From Chitinophaga pendula (lineage in GTDB: Bacteria; Bacteroidota; Bacteroidia; Chitinophagales; Chitinophagaceae), in assembly GCF_020386615.1 (NCBI RefSeq), contig NZ_CP077769.1, positions 3,162,001 to 3,226,000 of the forward strand: a stretch of 64,000 nt of DNA, written 5' to 3'. The notes under the pieces were generated by a model. It was not told the origin of the DNA, did no database searches, and saw only the letters and a list, made by a program, of their open reading frames with translations. Position 1 is the stretch's first letter, and each line of letters opens with the position of its first letter. Shown piece after piece: positions 53,401 to 62,499 of this stretch. The position numbers were made by a program, and so were the translations under genes.

Positions 53401-56378
53401 TTACACAAGATAGCAGGCTGGTAGGCAATAGTAGCTGTCGCTGCTTTTGTTACGGTGACGGTCGTTGTTGTTTCGAATTCTTTACAAGGCGGATTGGCTG
53501 CGATTTTATAGGTCACGGTATAGGTGCCAGGTGTGCTGGTACCCGGTGTGATGGTGCCGGTAGCCGGATCGATAGTCAATCCGGAGGTACTGCTGAAGAC
53601 GCCGCCGCGGGTACCGGTGATGTTGACCAGGGTCAATGCATCGGCGGTACAGATGGCGGGATAGCTGATGCTGGCGATGGGGGTGGCAGTGATGGTGATC
53701 GTTGTAGTGGCGGTCACGTTGGCGCAGCCACCGGTTCCTTTCACAGTATAAGCGATCGTGTAAACTGCTGGCGGTGCACCTGCAGGATCTATCTCACCGG
53801 TGGTGGGGTTTATCGTCAGGCCGGCCGGCGTGACGGAGTAGATACCACCGCTTACCCCTGTTTGGGTGATGGTTACCGGCGGGTTGATATTGGGAGACGC
53901 ATTACACAATACTGCCGGCTGGTAGGCGATGCCTGCTTCCGGTGCTTTTGTGATGGTCACGGTGGCATCGGTAGTGAATCCCGGGCAAGGTGCTGATGCG
54001 GCGATGGTATATTTTACGGTATAGGTACCAGGTGTACTGGTACGGGGTGTGATGGTACCGGTAGCTGGGTCGATGGACAGTCCCGGGGTGCTGCTAAAGG
54101 TCCCTCCGCTAGTGCCTGTAAACGTAACGGTGGCGGGAGGATCGGCGGTACAAAGGTCCTTGTAGGCGACTGTTGCTTTGGGCATGCCATTGATCCGGAT
54201 GGTTGTGGTCGCGGTGACATCGGGGCATCCACCTGTGCCGGTCATTTTATAGCTGATCGTATAGTTGCCCGGTGTTGCATCGGCAGGATCGATGGCACCT
54301 GTTGTCAGGTCGATTTTTAATCCAGCCGGGGAGATGGAGAAGGTTCCCCCCTGTGTACCTGTGATGGTAACTGGTACTATGGGATTGGGTGTATTTGGCG
54401 TATTCGTTACGTTACAGAATGTGGTAGCCGGATAGTTGATAATGGCTGCCGGCGGGGCGGTTACGATCACATCGATAGGTACCCGCTGGCTTTCGCCACA
54501 GCCGGTACTTTGGCTCACGTAATAGGTGGTGGTGCCCGGTGTTGCGGTAGGTGGAACCGGCGCGGTTGTGCTACCCGGAACGCCGGTAGCAGCGGTGTAC
54601 CATAAGAGGCCGTTGCCTGTTGCGGTCAACGCGGTTGCTCTTGCGTTCTGGCAATATCTGATAGGGGAAGTGACTACGGGTGCTACGGGCAGATTGTTGA
54701 CCGTAACGGTGAGCGCTGCACGCTGGCCTTCGCAGCCATCTACTGTCTGGCTGACATAGTAAGTAATCGTTCCAGCGGTAGTGGTAGAAGGCGTAGGTGC
54801 TGTGGGACTTCCTGTTCCGCCAGCATTAGCATTATACCACAGCAGGCCCGATCCGGTTGCTGTGAGCGGGGTGGCGACCTGATTCAGGCATAAGTTCAAC
54901 GGCGCAGTACGTGGCGCTTGTGGGCGAGGTTTGATGATCACATCAATCGGCACCTTATTGCTTTCACAATGATTGGGTAATGTCTGGCTGACATAGAAGG
55001 TGAAAGTACCTGCTGTACTGGTAGACGGTGTAGGAGCGCCTGTCAGCAGGTTACCCCGGCTGTCATACCATTTGAGACCCTGCCCGGTAGCTGTGAGTTG
55101 TGCTGCCGGATCATTCAAGCAATAGCTTACCGGCGAGGTAACGGTAGGATCGGGAGAAATGGGATTGACGGTGACTTGTTTCTGGATGAGGTTATTCCCG
55201 CAGGTCAAGTTGGATGCTGTGAGTGTTACGGTATAGATACCAGGGGCGGTGTACTTGTGACAGGGATTTTCAGCAGTAGAGGTCCCTCCATCGCCAAAGT
55301 CCCAGGTAAAGTCGGTAAATGTCTCACAGTTGTTACCACTGGAACCATTTATTGTTAGGTTGTTAAAACAGACATTTGCATTTATACAAGGCGTAGTTGG
55401 AGAAAAGCTGAAGTTAGCCTGGGGCTTTTTCCTGATGATGATCTGATTAAGTGTATACTTAGTTGTAAAACATCCGTTGATAACATACAAGGTTGCCGTA
55501 TAATCGGTTCTGGGACAGGAAGAGGAAACATACTGGTGAGATAAACGATGTACGGTATTGCCTGCATTCAGCGGATGAGGCAACACGGCAAAAGGTGTAC
55601 CATCACCGAAATCAATTTCATATCGTGTTCCGGGGGTATTATTAAACCAGTTACCGATCTGAAATTCCACATCGGCAGGTGCGCATAGTCCGGTCGTTGG
55701 ATTTGTTGTAGTAAAACTCGCCAGCGGGTTTTGTCCATTATAGAACTGATAAGTAACCTTTCTGGTACAGCCATTTTGCGGGGCGATGGTTAATGTGATG
55801 GTGAAATATCCTTGCCTTGTATAGATATGCGTAGTGGTTGTATTGGCCGGCCAATCCATCTGAGAGAATGTGGACGTCCCATCTCCCCAGTCAATGGTAT
55901 AATTATTTCCTGTGCCATTGACCGTTGAAGCATTCGTGACAGTTATTTCGTAACTGGCAGTGGGGCTACAATTGGTAAATCCCCGTTTGTCGGTCAGCAG
56001 GGGTCGGGGTGCGGGAGTAATATTAATGCTGGTGCTAGTTTGCGTGTTACCACCAGGCGTTTCTACATGAATGGGTGCTGTTACCGCGACGTCTGGAACA
56101 ATTACGATAATGGTATTCGGATCGGGGACCTGAATATTGGTGGCTGGATATTGTCCAAAATAGACCTTTGTCTGTCCTGCTACGAAATCAGTTCCTTTGA
56201 TCGTGACAGGGTATCCCTGGCAGACCGGATCGGGTGAAAAGCTAGTGATCACCGGTGAGGCCGGAGGTGTTTGAGCGAAGCTGTTTTGGGCGATCGCCAA
56301 CAGCAGTAGTATTGCATTAAATAAAACAGACAGACGTATTTTATTGGAGTGCAAACACGAACATACAGATAAACGCAT
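50475..56378 (-). CDS. Giant gliding/adhesin-type protein with type B (CHU_C) T9SS sorting domain
   Basis: 1967 residues from the ATG at 56378; the frame is open 255 nt further upstream but that part is low-complexity repeat. A signal peptide ends NSFAQ (residue 36). An IPT/TIG-like domain (about 40-115) and two PKD-like domains with WDFGDGG follow. Next are three Ig-like units with CLN...LTATG.GL.WY, then eight tandem ~80-residue repeats alternating between two types, encoded at about 52400-54460. Further Ig-like parts and a C-terminal CHU_C domain (IPNAFAPNG...GVYVYTVE) complete it. It is probably a surface adhesin for gliding or attachment, exported with the adjacent PorP/SprF protein. Confidence 0.9.
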   Translation of the reverse strand: MRLSVCSCLHSNKIRLSVLFNAILLLLAIAQNSFAQTPPASPVITSFSPDPVCQGYPVTIKGTDFVAGQTKVYFGQYPATNIQVPDPNTIIVIVPDVAVTAPIHVETPGGNTQTSTSINITPAPRPLLTDKRGFTNCSPTASYEITVTNASTVNGTGNNYTIDWGDGTSTFSQMDWPANTTTTHIYTRQGYFTITLTIAPQNGCTRKVTYQFYNGQNPLASFTTTNPTTGLCAPADVEFQIGNWFNNTPGTRYEIDFGDGTPFAVLPHPLNAGNTVHRLSHQYVSSSCPRTDYTATLYVINGCFTTKYTLNQIIIRKKPQANFSFSPTTPCINANVCFNNLTINGSSGNNCETFTDFTWDFGDGGTSTAENPCHKYTAPGIYTVTLTASNLTCGNNLIQKQVTVNPISPDPTVTSPVSYCLNDPAAQLTATGQGLKWYDSRGNLLTGAPTPSTSTAGTFTFYVSQTLPNHCESNKVPIDVIIKPRPQAPRTAPLNLCLNQVATPLTATGSGLLWYNANAGGTGSPTAPTPSTTTAGTITYYVSQTVDGCEGQRAALTVTVNNLPVAPVVTSPIRYCQNARATALTATGNGLLWYTAATGVPGSTTAPVPPTATPGTTTYYVSQSTGCGESQRVPIDVIVTAPPAAIINYPATTFCNVTNTPNTPNPIVPVTITGTQGGTFSISPAGLKIDLTTGAIDPADATPGNYTISYKMTGTGGCPDVTATTTIRINGMPKATVAYKDLCTADPPATVTFTGTSGGTFSSTPGLSIDPATGTITPRTSTPGTYTVKYTIAASAPCPGFTTDATVTITKAPEAGIAYQPAVLCNASPNINPPVTITQTGVSGGIYSVTPAGLTINPTTGEIDPAGAPPAVYTIAYTVKGTGGCANVTATTTITITATPIASISYPAICTADALTLVNITGTRGGVFSSTSGLTIDPATGTITPGTSTPGTYTVTYKIAANPPCKEFETTTTVTVTKAATATIAYQPAILCNTANTPSTPNLPVAVTFTGTTGGSYIIVPANGLPIDPATGQINPAGAIPGVYTIGYTVTGTGGCANFNTTTTVTVIAAPTATIRYPASPYCNTLNTPQPVSLTGTSGGSFTAPAGLAINANTGAINPSASTPGTYTVTYKITANPPCNEFETTTTVTITQAPTATIAYQPAIVCNMPNTPANPNPPVAVTHTGTIGGTYAITPATGLPIDPATGQINPAGAIPGVYTVGYTVTGTGGCADYNTTTTVTVMDAPVAAISYPASPYCNAINTPQPVSLTGTGGGAFTAPAGLTINAATGAINPATSTPGSYTVTYTISPSLPCPGFQITTTVEITAKPVLTFPVANQSICSGETATYLPASTIANTTYTWSLTAPLPANMNGLTAGSLTGPNPVLSLSYTNTGTTSQTLTVRVIPTNPVKNPCAGTPFDLTLVVKPVTPAPAAITVDRCMGTTPAPLSFTPLPGTTINWYDAAQQPLSTAPVINTTQATQYIYYASQTNSYGCESPRSQIRAVVHPTAKIVATAFKHPSACGIPSGSITLTLRDLNNGALPNTPVTVHFKRLQVARTFSGITNAAGEVTLSLTAGTYTDFYVETNGPCASQQIPDVFTLKDPTPPAAPVTGYNPPLCTGMPLTLTALSATSGQAGNIAYVWAGPAFGPLPDTIRNTVVTFPSVKLADAGTYAVYAIQNNCISQATSLEVKVQQAPSKPVISTRTPLCVGDNLSLQAFSAIPGNGTLQYLWKGPGAGLPTNTPQVQINKVRIEDGGIYTVTVTSPQTGCSVSTDTLIQVGGYPVVQFAEQTLNLPTGYKMTLSPVITNATSPNIMPIRNYTWTPAKDIECKDANCASVITTVKNDICYTVKVTNIYGCSSSDQICIKTLCQNSQVFIPNAFAPNGNVPENRIFMVRSTGISTVKSFRVFNRWGKIVFERTNFPPNSTEHGWNGLVNGKPADTGVYVYTVEVICENGIPYTYKGNVTLF
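52400..54460 (-). repeat. Eight tandem ~80-residue repeats in the adhesin gene
   Basis: Two repeat types alternate: one opens near IAYQPA-like text and contains GTGGC, the other opens near YPAS.YC and contains PPC..F. Four such pairs are present. At DNA level the copies near 52660-52800 and 53190-53330 are highly similar, which points to recent duplication. Confidence 0.8.
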
Positions 56379-56459
56379 AGGGATAATGTCTATTCCATTA
56401 GGGATCGACGCAAAAATAGCAACAATATTTTGATTCTGCTGTAAATGTTGGCTGGTGGG

Positions 56460-56580
56460 GATGAGGGATAGCGGGGATGAGGGATAGCGGAGGTGAGGAA
56501 TGGTGGAGATGAGGAATGGTGGAGATGAGGATGAGGACTGATGGGGTGGTGAATGTTGGAAATGAGGGATGGTGGGGATG
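56460..56580. repeat. 16-bp G-rich minisatellite upstream of the adhesin
   Basis: Four tandem 16-bp units of the form GATGAGGGATAGCGGG or GATGAGGAATGGTGGA occupy 56460-56523 and decay through 56580. They lie in the adhesin leader, between its start and the MFS gene. Confidence 0.8.
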
Positions 56581-56633
56581 TCCGTGTTATTGTGCAGCGG
56601 GGTAATATGCCGCAGTGCGGCCGGCGGCAGCAA

Positions 56634-57905
56634 CTATATGTTGCTACTGCCGGTGCTACCGCTGATGACATCTGCCAGTTCGGGATGGTCTTTTTTCTCT
56701 CTGCTTAATACTTTGTGGGTGATAATGATGCTGAGCAGCATGCATACGGCTCCTATGAGGAAGTGTATACCTGGGAAGTGTATGGGTGCTCTTGCGGAGG
56801 TGAAGTAGGCGAAGGTGCCATTCATGATGAGCGGGCCGATGATGGTGGTAAAGCTCATGAGGCTGGTGAGTGCTCCTTGCAGTTCGCCCTGTTGATTGGG
56901 CGGTACGTGGCCTGCGATCACCGATTGCAGTGAAGGGCCGCAGATACCACCCAGGCAATACGGTACGAGGAACGCGAACATCATCCAGCTTTGTGTGGCG
57001 AAGGCGAATAATGTGAGGCCGAGGGTATATAGTGCGAGGCCGAGGTAGATACTTTTTTCGTTGCCGATCTTAGGGTTCACGACGCGGGTGAGGCCGGCCT
57101 GTACGGCACCTACCAGTACGCCAACCACGGCGAGGGAGATGCCCACCATTTTTTCAGACCAGTTGAAGCGGTAGATGGTGAAGAAGTTCCAGTTGCCTTG
57201 TACGGCCTGTGCGCCCAGGTAGATGAGAAAGAAGCTCAATGCGAGGCCACCCAGTTCGGGGTGTCTGGTGAGGAATTTGAGAGAGCCGAATGGGTTGGCT
57301 CTTTTCCAGTCAAAAGGTCTGCGATTTTCTTTAGACAGGGATTCTGGCAGGAAGAAGTATCCGTAGAGGCAGTTGAGTAAGCAAAGTGCGGCGGCGGCGT
57401 AAAAGGGAGCACGCAGGCCCCAGCTGGCGAGCAGGGCGCCCAGGGCGGGTCCGAGTACAAAGCCCAGGCCGAAGGCGGCGCCTATCATACCGAAGTTTTT
57501 GGCACGGGAGGTTTCGTCGGTGCTTACATCGGCGATGTAGGCGGAGGCGGTGGTGAAGCTGGCACCGGTGATGCCTGCGACAATACGGCCCAGGAAGAGC
57601 CAGCCATATGCCGGGGCGAGTGCCAATATGATGTAGTCTATTCCGAAGCCCAGGAGTGACAACAGCAATACGGGACGGCGGCCGTATCTGTCGCTGAGAT
57701 TACCGATGACCGGGGAGAACAGGAATTGTGTGATCGCGAAAACGGAGAGCAGGATAGCGCCGTAGGTACTGGCTTCATTTACCGGAATATGTTTCAATTC
57801 TGCGATAAGATCTGCCATTACCGGAATGATCAGCCCCCACCCCATGATATCGATCAATAAAGTAACGAATATAAAGCCGATAGCTGCCTTATTGGATTTG
57901 TGCAT
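56634..57905 (-). CDS. MFS exporter of the Tet/TCR type
   Basis: 423 residues with about 12 membrane helices. Motif A is GNLSDRYGRRPVLLLSL between helices 2 and 3, and the region GRIVAGITGASFTTASAYIADV fits the TetA-like group of drug:H+ antiporters. The first half carries the typical DFGLGFVLGPALGA helix. The substrate is unknown and tetracycline is not implied by this alone. It starts at the ATG at 57905, with a TACCTTTG -7 element 80 nt upstream. Confidence 0.88.
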   Translation of the reverse strand: MHKSNKAAIGFIFVTLLIDIMGWGLIIPVMADLIAELKHIPVNEASTYGAILLSVFAITQFLFSPVIGNLSDRYGRRPVLLLSLLGFGIDYIILALAPAYGWLFLGRIVAGITGASFTTASAYIADVSTDETSRAKNFGMIGAAFGLGFVLGPALGALLASWGLRAPFYAAAALCLLNCLYGYFFLPESLSKENRRPFDWKRANPFGSLKFLTRHPELGGLALSFFLIYLGAQAVQGNWNFFTIYRFNWSEKMVGISLAVVGVLVGAVQAGLTRVVNPKIGNEKSIYLGLALYTLGLTLFAFATQSWMMFAFLVPYCLGGICGPSLQSVIAGHVPPNQQGELQGALTSLMSFTTIIGPLIMNGTFAYFTSARAPIHFPGIHFLIGAVCMLLSIIITHKVLSREKKDHPELADVISGSTGSSNI

Positions 57906-58315
57906 AATTATGAGTTGATTGAATAAATGTCAATAGTTCCGTAGGGTTTCTGAAAATGTATAGCGTCATTTTTCTTTCTCTGGCCAAAGGTATCTCCGTT
58001 CTATCCGAGTATGAATAGTGATCCGGTCAGTACCCTGGTTATGCCGGTGAAAGCCCTTAAAATACCGGTTAGTTTTCTTCACAATTGACTTGCATGTATC
58101 CCGATGTAAAAGTATTTATTCTGTTACAAAGAAAAGGGTTAGTAACAGACAAATAACGGGGGTGTTTGCGACATTTTCTCTTGATGTTGGTCGATCACGG
58201 TACGTCGGGAATAATTTACGGTAATCCGCTTTTTTTATGTGTTTTGCAAAGATAGGTGATCCTGTAAAAAATCTCCACTTATCAAAATCTCTTTTTTCTT
58301 TTCGCAAAAAGTGAT
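57906..58315. other. Divergent regulatory region
   Basis: 410 bp between the MFS and GntR genes. On the minus strand TACCTTTG (57985-57992) is a good -7 element for the MFS gene, and a second TATCTTTG lies at 58247-58254 without a matching -33. No gene is seen; a short open frame near 58116 is spurious. Confidence 0.5.
57985..57992 (-). promoter_or_regulatory. -7 element of the MFS gene
   Basis: TACCTTTG matches TAnnTTTG, 80 nt before the start. No TTTG is found at the proper distance. Confidence 0.4.
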
Positions 58316-58329
58316 ATGTTTGAACATAT
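58314..58329. promoter_or_regulatory. Palindrome over the GntR start codon
   Basis: ATATGTT-TG-AACATAT is a perfect 7-bp inverted repeat that covers the possible ATG at 58316 and reaches the second ATG at 58328. If it is an operator, translation more likely begins at 58328. Confidence 0.4.
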
Positions 58330-59068
58330 GAACAATATACCATTACTGGATCATGATAGTAAAACGCCGTTGCATCAGCAGGCGGAGGATGTGTTGCGTG
58401 GTCTGATACGGGATAAACATTTCCGTGAGGGGGATACTTTTCCTAAGGAGACGGACCTGGCGAAGCGATGGGGTATTTCCCGTAATACGTTGCGGCAGGC
58501 TATTGCCAACCTGGTGAAGGACGGTTTGCTGGAGCGGAAGAAAAGGACTGGGACGACGGTGCGGAAGAAAAAGATCACGACGGATCTTGGTAGCTGGGTG
58601 AGTTTTACGCACGAGATGGAGGACAAGGGTATTCCATTTAAGGACCTGCGGCATGCGGTATCGGTGGTGAAGGCTGGACAGGAAGTAGCGAAGCGGCTGG
58701 AGATCGAGCCCCAGCGTGCTGTGGTGCGGCTGGAGCGGGTACGTAGTACGGGTAGGAAGCCGATGGTATACTTTGAGTCTTACTTTCATCCGAGGGTGGG
58801 ATTGACGGGGCAGGAGGATTTCAGGGGGCCGCTGTATGAGCTGCTGGACGAGCAGTTTCATATGGTGCCGGTGTATTCTCAGGAGGAGATCCGGGCGATT
58901 GTTGCCAGCAAGCAGGTGGCTGCTTTATTGCAGGTGCCGGTGGGATCGGCGATACTGGAGCGGCGGCGGGTGGTATTGGATGCCGGCAGGAAGCCGATCG
59001 AGTATAATATCTGTTATTATCGTAGTGACTGGTTTACGTACAGTATTGAGCTGAAGCGACCCAGTTAG
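58316..59068 (+). CDS. GntR/HutC family transcriptional regulator
   Basis: 250 residues; Met5 (58328) is a second possible start. The N-terminal winged helix reads PLHQQAEDVLRGLIRDKHF..GDTFPKETDLAKRWGISRNTLRQAIANLVKDGLLERKK, an exact GntR signature. The C-terminal half (about 90-250) is a UTRA ligand domain with LERVRSTGRKPMVYFESYF and RRRVVLDAGRKPIEYNICYYRSDWFTYSIEL. UTRA domains sense sugars or amino acids. It is 53 nt ahead of the mannosidase-like gene and likely controls it. Confidence 0.92.
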   Translation: MFEHMNNIPLLDHDSKTPLHQQAEDVLRGLIRDKHFREGDTFPKETDLAKRWGISRNTLRQAIANLVKDGLLERKKRTGTTVRKKKITTDLGSWVSFTHEMEDKGIPFKDLRHAVSVVKAGQEVAKRLEIEPQRAVVRLERVRSTGRKPMVYFESYFHPRVGLTGQEDFRGPLYELLDEQFHMVPVYSQEEIRAIVASKQVAALLQVPVGSAILERRRVVLDAGRKPIEYNICYYRSDWFTYSIELKRPS

Positions 59069-59076
59069 ATCAGCCC

Positions 59077-59120
59077 GCTAAAATTCCAATCTGTTATAGC
59101 TAAAATTCCAAAACGTTATA
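59077..59120 (+). repeat. Tandem 22-bp direct repeat before the GH38 gene
   Basis: Two adjacent 22-bp units (59077-59098 and 59099-59120) share GCTAAAATTCCAA and the final GTTATA; only three or four bases between differ. The second unit ends one base before the ATG at 59122. The spacing, two helical turns, suits a protein binding site on one face of the DNA. Confidence 0.7.
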
Positions 59121-59121
59121 T

Positions 59122-62100
59122 ATGAAGAGCTTTTTCATGGCCATGCTATGTACGGTAGCCTGCGTACCAGCTATTGCCCAAAGGTCTGTACCCTACCTGG
59201 GTAAGATCAACTGGATCAACGGATATGCGAAGGAGTTGTCCGGGGAAACGATCCGATATTATTCAGCTTATCCGGACTATGCTACTACTGCTTTATTGAC
59301 ACGCGCTACTGACGGTAAGAAAACGATTGTCTGGCAGACGGACAAGGTGCCTGCGGATATCAAGGGGCCTTATGTTTATTTCAGCTGGGTGGCGGCGCAT
59401 TCTTCTGCTACGAATAGTGGCGAACGTCATTTTGATCTGTATGTGGATGATGAGAAGCTATTGACCTTTACGACATTGCCCGGTAATAAGGTACCTACCT
59501 GGACTGTCGGGACGGCTGACAGCAGCAGGCTGGTGTTTGAGCAGATACGCCAGGACGGTGCGCGGGATGCGCACGGGATGGCCTTTCTGCGGTTGCCGCG
59601 GAGCCGGGTACGTGCTGGTCAGCCGGTGACGTTGAAGGTGGTGGGACAGGCGCAGCGTAGTAATGACTGGTATATGACCTTTAAGTTCACGTTTGAGGAG
59701 AAGATCGATGCGACGGCTCCTCCCTTTCTGTTACGCGGCGGCAAGCAACCTGTTACGCTGACGGCGTTACACTTTGGTCTTCCCCGGTCGCTGACGGTAG
59801 ATGCCGGCCGGTATGGTACTTTCTCTTTCCCGGTGCAGGAAGGCATTAATACGATGGACATCCCTGTTACTGCGGTGCAACAGAAAGACAGTATCCGGCT
59901 GAAGGTGATGGACGGGAAGCGGGTGTTGTCTGACCGGTATGTGACGTTGACGCCGGTGATTCCGCGGGAGCTGCATTTTATTCATCACTCGCACACTGAC
60001 ATTGGTTATTCTCATTTGCAGCCGGAGGTGTTGCAGATACACCTGCGTAATATTGACGATGCTTTACGGATGATTGAGGCTACGCGTAGTTATCCGCCGG
60101 AGGCACGTTTCAAGTGGAACATAGAATCGTTGTGGGTGGTGGAGCATTATTTGAAACAGGCCAGTCCTGCGAAGAAGGCGGCTTTTGTGGCCGCGGTAAA
60201 GGAAGGCAGTATCTGTTTGTCTGCTTTATATGCCAATATGCTGACGGGGCTTAGTCTGCCGGAGGAGTTATTTCATTACACTGATTATGCGGCGCAGCTA
60301 CGTAAGGAGTATGGGTTTACTATTCCCAGTGCCATGATCTCTGATGTGCCTGGTTATACTTGGACGACGGTGACGGCGTTGGCGAAGGGCGGGGTGAAAT
60401 ATTTTTCCAGCGGTCCTAATTACCTGGGAGAGGGACATCCTAACCTGGGTGACCGTGTGGGGCATTTTGTAAGGCATTGGGGGGATAAACCGGCCTGGTG
60501 GGTGTCTCCTTCCGGTGAGGAAAAGATATTGCTCTGGACGGCCGGGAAGGGATATTCTTCCTGGCACGGTACGGCGCCCGGCGCTGTCTTTGAGCGCGGC
60601 AAGCAGCATATTGCTTTGTACCTGCAATCGCTCGCAGATTCCAGTTATCCTTATGAGATGGTGCAATGGCGGTATAATGTGGTAGCGGATAATGGGCCTA
60701 TTGATACGGCGGTATCTCGGTTTGTGAAGGAGTGGAATGAGCGGTACCAGTCGCCGAGGATTGTATTGAATACGACGGACCAGTTGTTTGCCGCTTTTGA
60801 GCAACGTTACGGTAAGCAGTTGCCGGTGGTAAAAGGGGATATAACACCATATTGGGAAGACGGTGCGGGATCGACGGCGCAGGAAGAGGGAGAGAACAGG
60901 CGTACCAGTCTGCAATTGCAGCAGTTGACCAATGCCTATGCTATATTGGGAGCGACGCGTTATGATGCGCAGCGGTTTTACGAAGCGTGGACGAATGTAT
61001 TGTTGTTTCATGAGCATACGTGGGGAGCGCATAACAGTATCAGTCAGCCGGAAGTACCTTTTGTGACGGAGCAGTGGCGTATTAAGCGGCAGTTCATGCA
61101 GGATGCGCGTACGCAGGCGGAGGGGTTATCGGCGGCTTTGTTGCAGCCTATTACGGACAGTGGATCGCGCAGGATCGTGGTGGTGAATACGTTGTCGCGG
61201 GAACGTAGCGGGCCGGTGCGAATCGCGATGGCCGGTAAGTCGGTGAAGGACGCACAAGGGCGGCGGTATCCGTTGCAGGCATTGCGGGATGGCGGGTATG
61301 TATTTGTGGCGAAGGATGTTCCTGCCTTGGGTACGGCGGAGTACGAGGTATCTGATGTGGCGGTGCGGGCTAGGGAGGCGGCGACGCTACATGGCTCTGT
61401 GCTTAGCAACCAGCAGGTGCAGGTGGGCTGGGATACTATACACGGCAGTATCACGCAGTTGAGCCAGGTGAGTGGGCGTAATTATGCCGGTCAGTTCCGG
61501 GAGCAGGGGTTGAACAGTTATTGGTATGTGCCCGGATTAGACCCGGCGCAGGCCAGGTCCAATGAGGCGGTGCGGACTACTATTATAGACCGAGGGCCTG
61601 TTGTGACGACGGTATCGCTCAGTGGTGGTGCACCCGGTACTAAACAATTAGAAAGACGGTTGTCGTTGTATGCAGGATCGGATATGGTGTTGTTGGAGAA
61701 TGTGATTGACAAGCAGGCGATACGGGAGAAGGAAGCGGTACATTTCGGGTTTCCATTTGATGTACCTGCGGGGGCGGCGACGTTGGATGCGGGGTATGGT
61801 ACGCTGCGTTATGTGGCGGATCAGTTACCCGGTTCGAATATGGACTTTTTGTATGGCCGTCGTTGGATGGATGTATCAGCCGGTGGCGGTGGTGTGCAAT
61901 GGTTGTTGCTGGAGGCGCCGATGGTGGAGCCCGGGCAGATGACGGATGAGCGACGGGTAGTAGTGCAAAGTCACCGGTTATGGCGGACGGCAGGGGGCCC
62001 CACATCGACCTGGTTCAGCTATGTGATGAATAACTATTGGCATACCAATTATAAAGCGGATCAGTCGGGTGTTAGCCGTTATCATTATGCCCTGCGGCCG

Positions 62101-62436
62101 CACCGCGAGAATGACGGTGCTGCGATGGAGCAGGCGGCGGCTGATTTTACGCAACCACTGCTGGCTATCCCGGTGAGAGCCGGTGTGCAGTTGCCCCGCA
62201 GTTTGTTCCGGTTGAGTAATCCGTCGTTGACGGTGACCAGCGTTACACCGCAGGCGGGAGGGCGATACGTGGTGCGGGTATTCAACCCACAGGCGGAGGC
62301 GCAGCAGACGCGTATTGAATGGGGAAGTTTGCACCCCGGGCGTATGGTGCGGGCAGGTGACGGGCAAGCCTTCTCTCCTACTGATATGATACAGTTGGCT
62401 GGTATGGGCGTAGCAGAATATGAACTTTTGCCTTAG
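59122..62436 (+). CDS. GH38 alpha-mannosidase-like glycoside hydrolase
   Basis: 1104 residues. A signal peptide ends AIAQ (residue 20). An N-terminal beta domain (about 25-280) comes first, then the GH38 catalytic domain with the zinc site HSHTDIGY (His291, Asp293), the nucleophile in ISDVPGYTW (Asp408), and the later HEHTWGAHNS motif. C-terminal beta-sandwich domains follow. It removes alpha-mannose or a related residue; the HTDIGY variant differs from the usual AHIDVAW, so another sugar is possible. The preceding GntR gene probably controls it. A hairpin follows at 62437. Confidence 0.87.
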   Translation: MKSFFMAMLCTVACVPAIAQRSVPYLGKINWINGYAKELSGETIRYYSAYPDYATTALLTRATDGKKTIVWQTDKVPADIKGPYVYFSWVAAHSSATNSGERHFDLYVDDEKLLTFTTLPGNKVPTWTVGTADSSRLVFEQIRQDGARDAHGMAFLRLPRSRVRAGQPVTLKVVGQAQRSNDWYMTFKFTFEEKIDATAPPFLLRGGKQPVTLTALHFGLPRSLTVDAGRYGTFSFPVQEGINTMDIPVTAVQQKDSIRLKVMDGKRVLSDRYVTLTPVIPRELHFIHHSHTDIGYSHLQPEVLQIHLRNIDDALRMIEATRSYPPEARFKWNIESLWVVEHYLKQASPAKKAAFVAAVKEGSICLSALYANMLTGLSLPEELFHYTDYAAQLRKEYGFTIPSAMISDVPGYTWTTVTALAKGGVKYFSSGPNYLGEGHPNLGDRVGHFVRHWGDKPAWWVSPSGEEKILLWTAGKGYSSWHGTAPGAVFERGKQHIALYLQSLADSSYPYEMVQWRYNVVADNGPIDTAVSRFVKEWNERYQSPRIVLNTTDQLFAAFEQRYGKQLPVVKGDITPYWEDGAGSTAQEEGENRRTSLQLQQLTNAYAILGATRYDAQRFYEAWTNVLLFHEHTWGAHNSISQPEVPFVTEQWRIKRQFMQDARTQAEGLSAALLQPITDSGSRRIVVVNTLSRERSGPVRIAMAGKSVKDAQGRRYPLQALRDGGYVFVAKDVPALGTAEYEVSDVAVRAREAATLHGSVLSNQQVQVGWDTIHGSITQLSQVSGRNYAGQFREQGLNSYWYVPGLDPAQARSNEAVRTTIIDRGPVVTTVSLSGGAPGTKQLERRLSLYAGSDMVLLENVIDKQAIREKEAVHFGFPFDVPAGAATLDAGYGTLRYVADQLPGSNMDFLYGRRWMDVSAGGGGVQWLLLEAPMVEPGQMTDERRVVVQSHRLWRTAGGPTSTWFSYVMNNYWHTNYKADQSGVSRYHYALRPHRENDGAAMEQAAADFTQPLLAIPVRAGVQLPRSLFRLSNPSLTVTSVTPQAGGRYVVRVFNPQAEAQQTRIEWGSLHPGRMVRAGDGQAFSPTDMIQLAGMGVAEYELLP

Positions 62437-62475
62437 CCGGGACGAATGTCCCGGGGTAGCATTTGTTTTTCGCTA
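62437..62475 (+). terminator. Probable terminator
   Basis: CCGGGAC (62437-62443) pairs with GTCCCGG (62448-62454), then a T-rich tract. It overlaps the end region of the mannosidase gene only after its stop. Confidence 0.55.
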
Positions 62476-62499
62476 ACTTAGCCCTTCTAATACAGCCAG

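Noticed and set aside
54000..56378. Plus-strand frames in the adhesin region as genes
   Set aside because: They are shadows of the long minus-strand frame, which has a signal peptide, PKD/Ig modules and a CHU_C domain.
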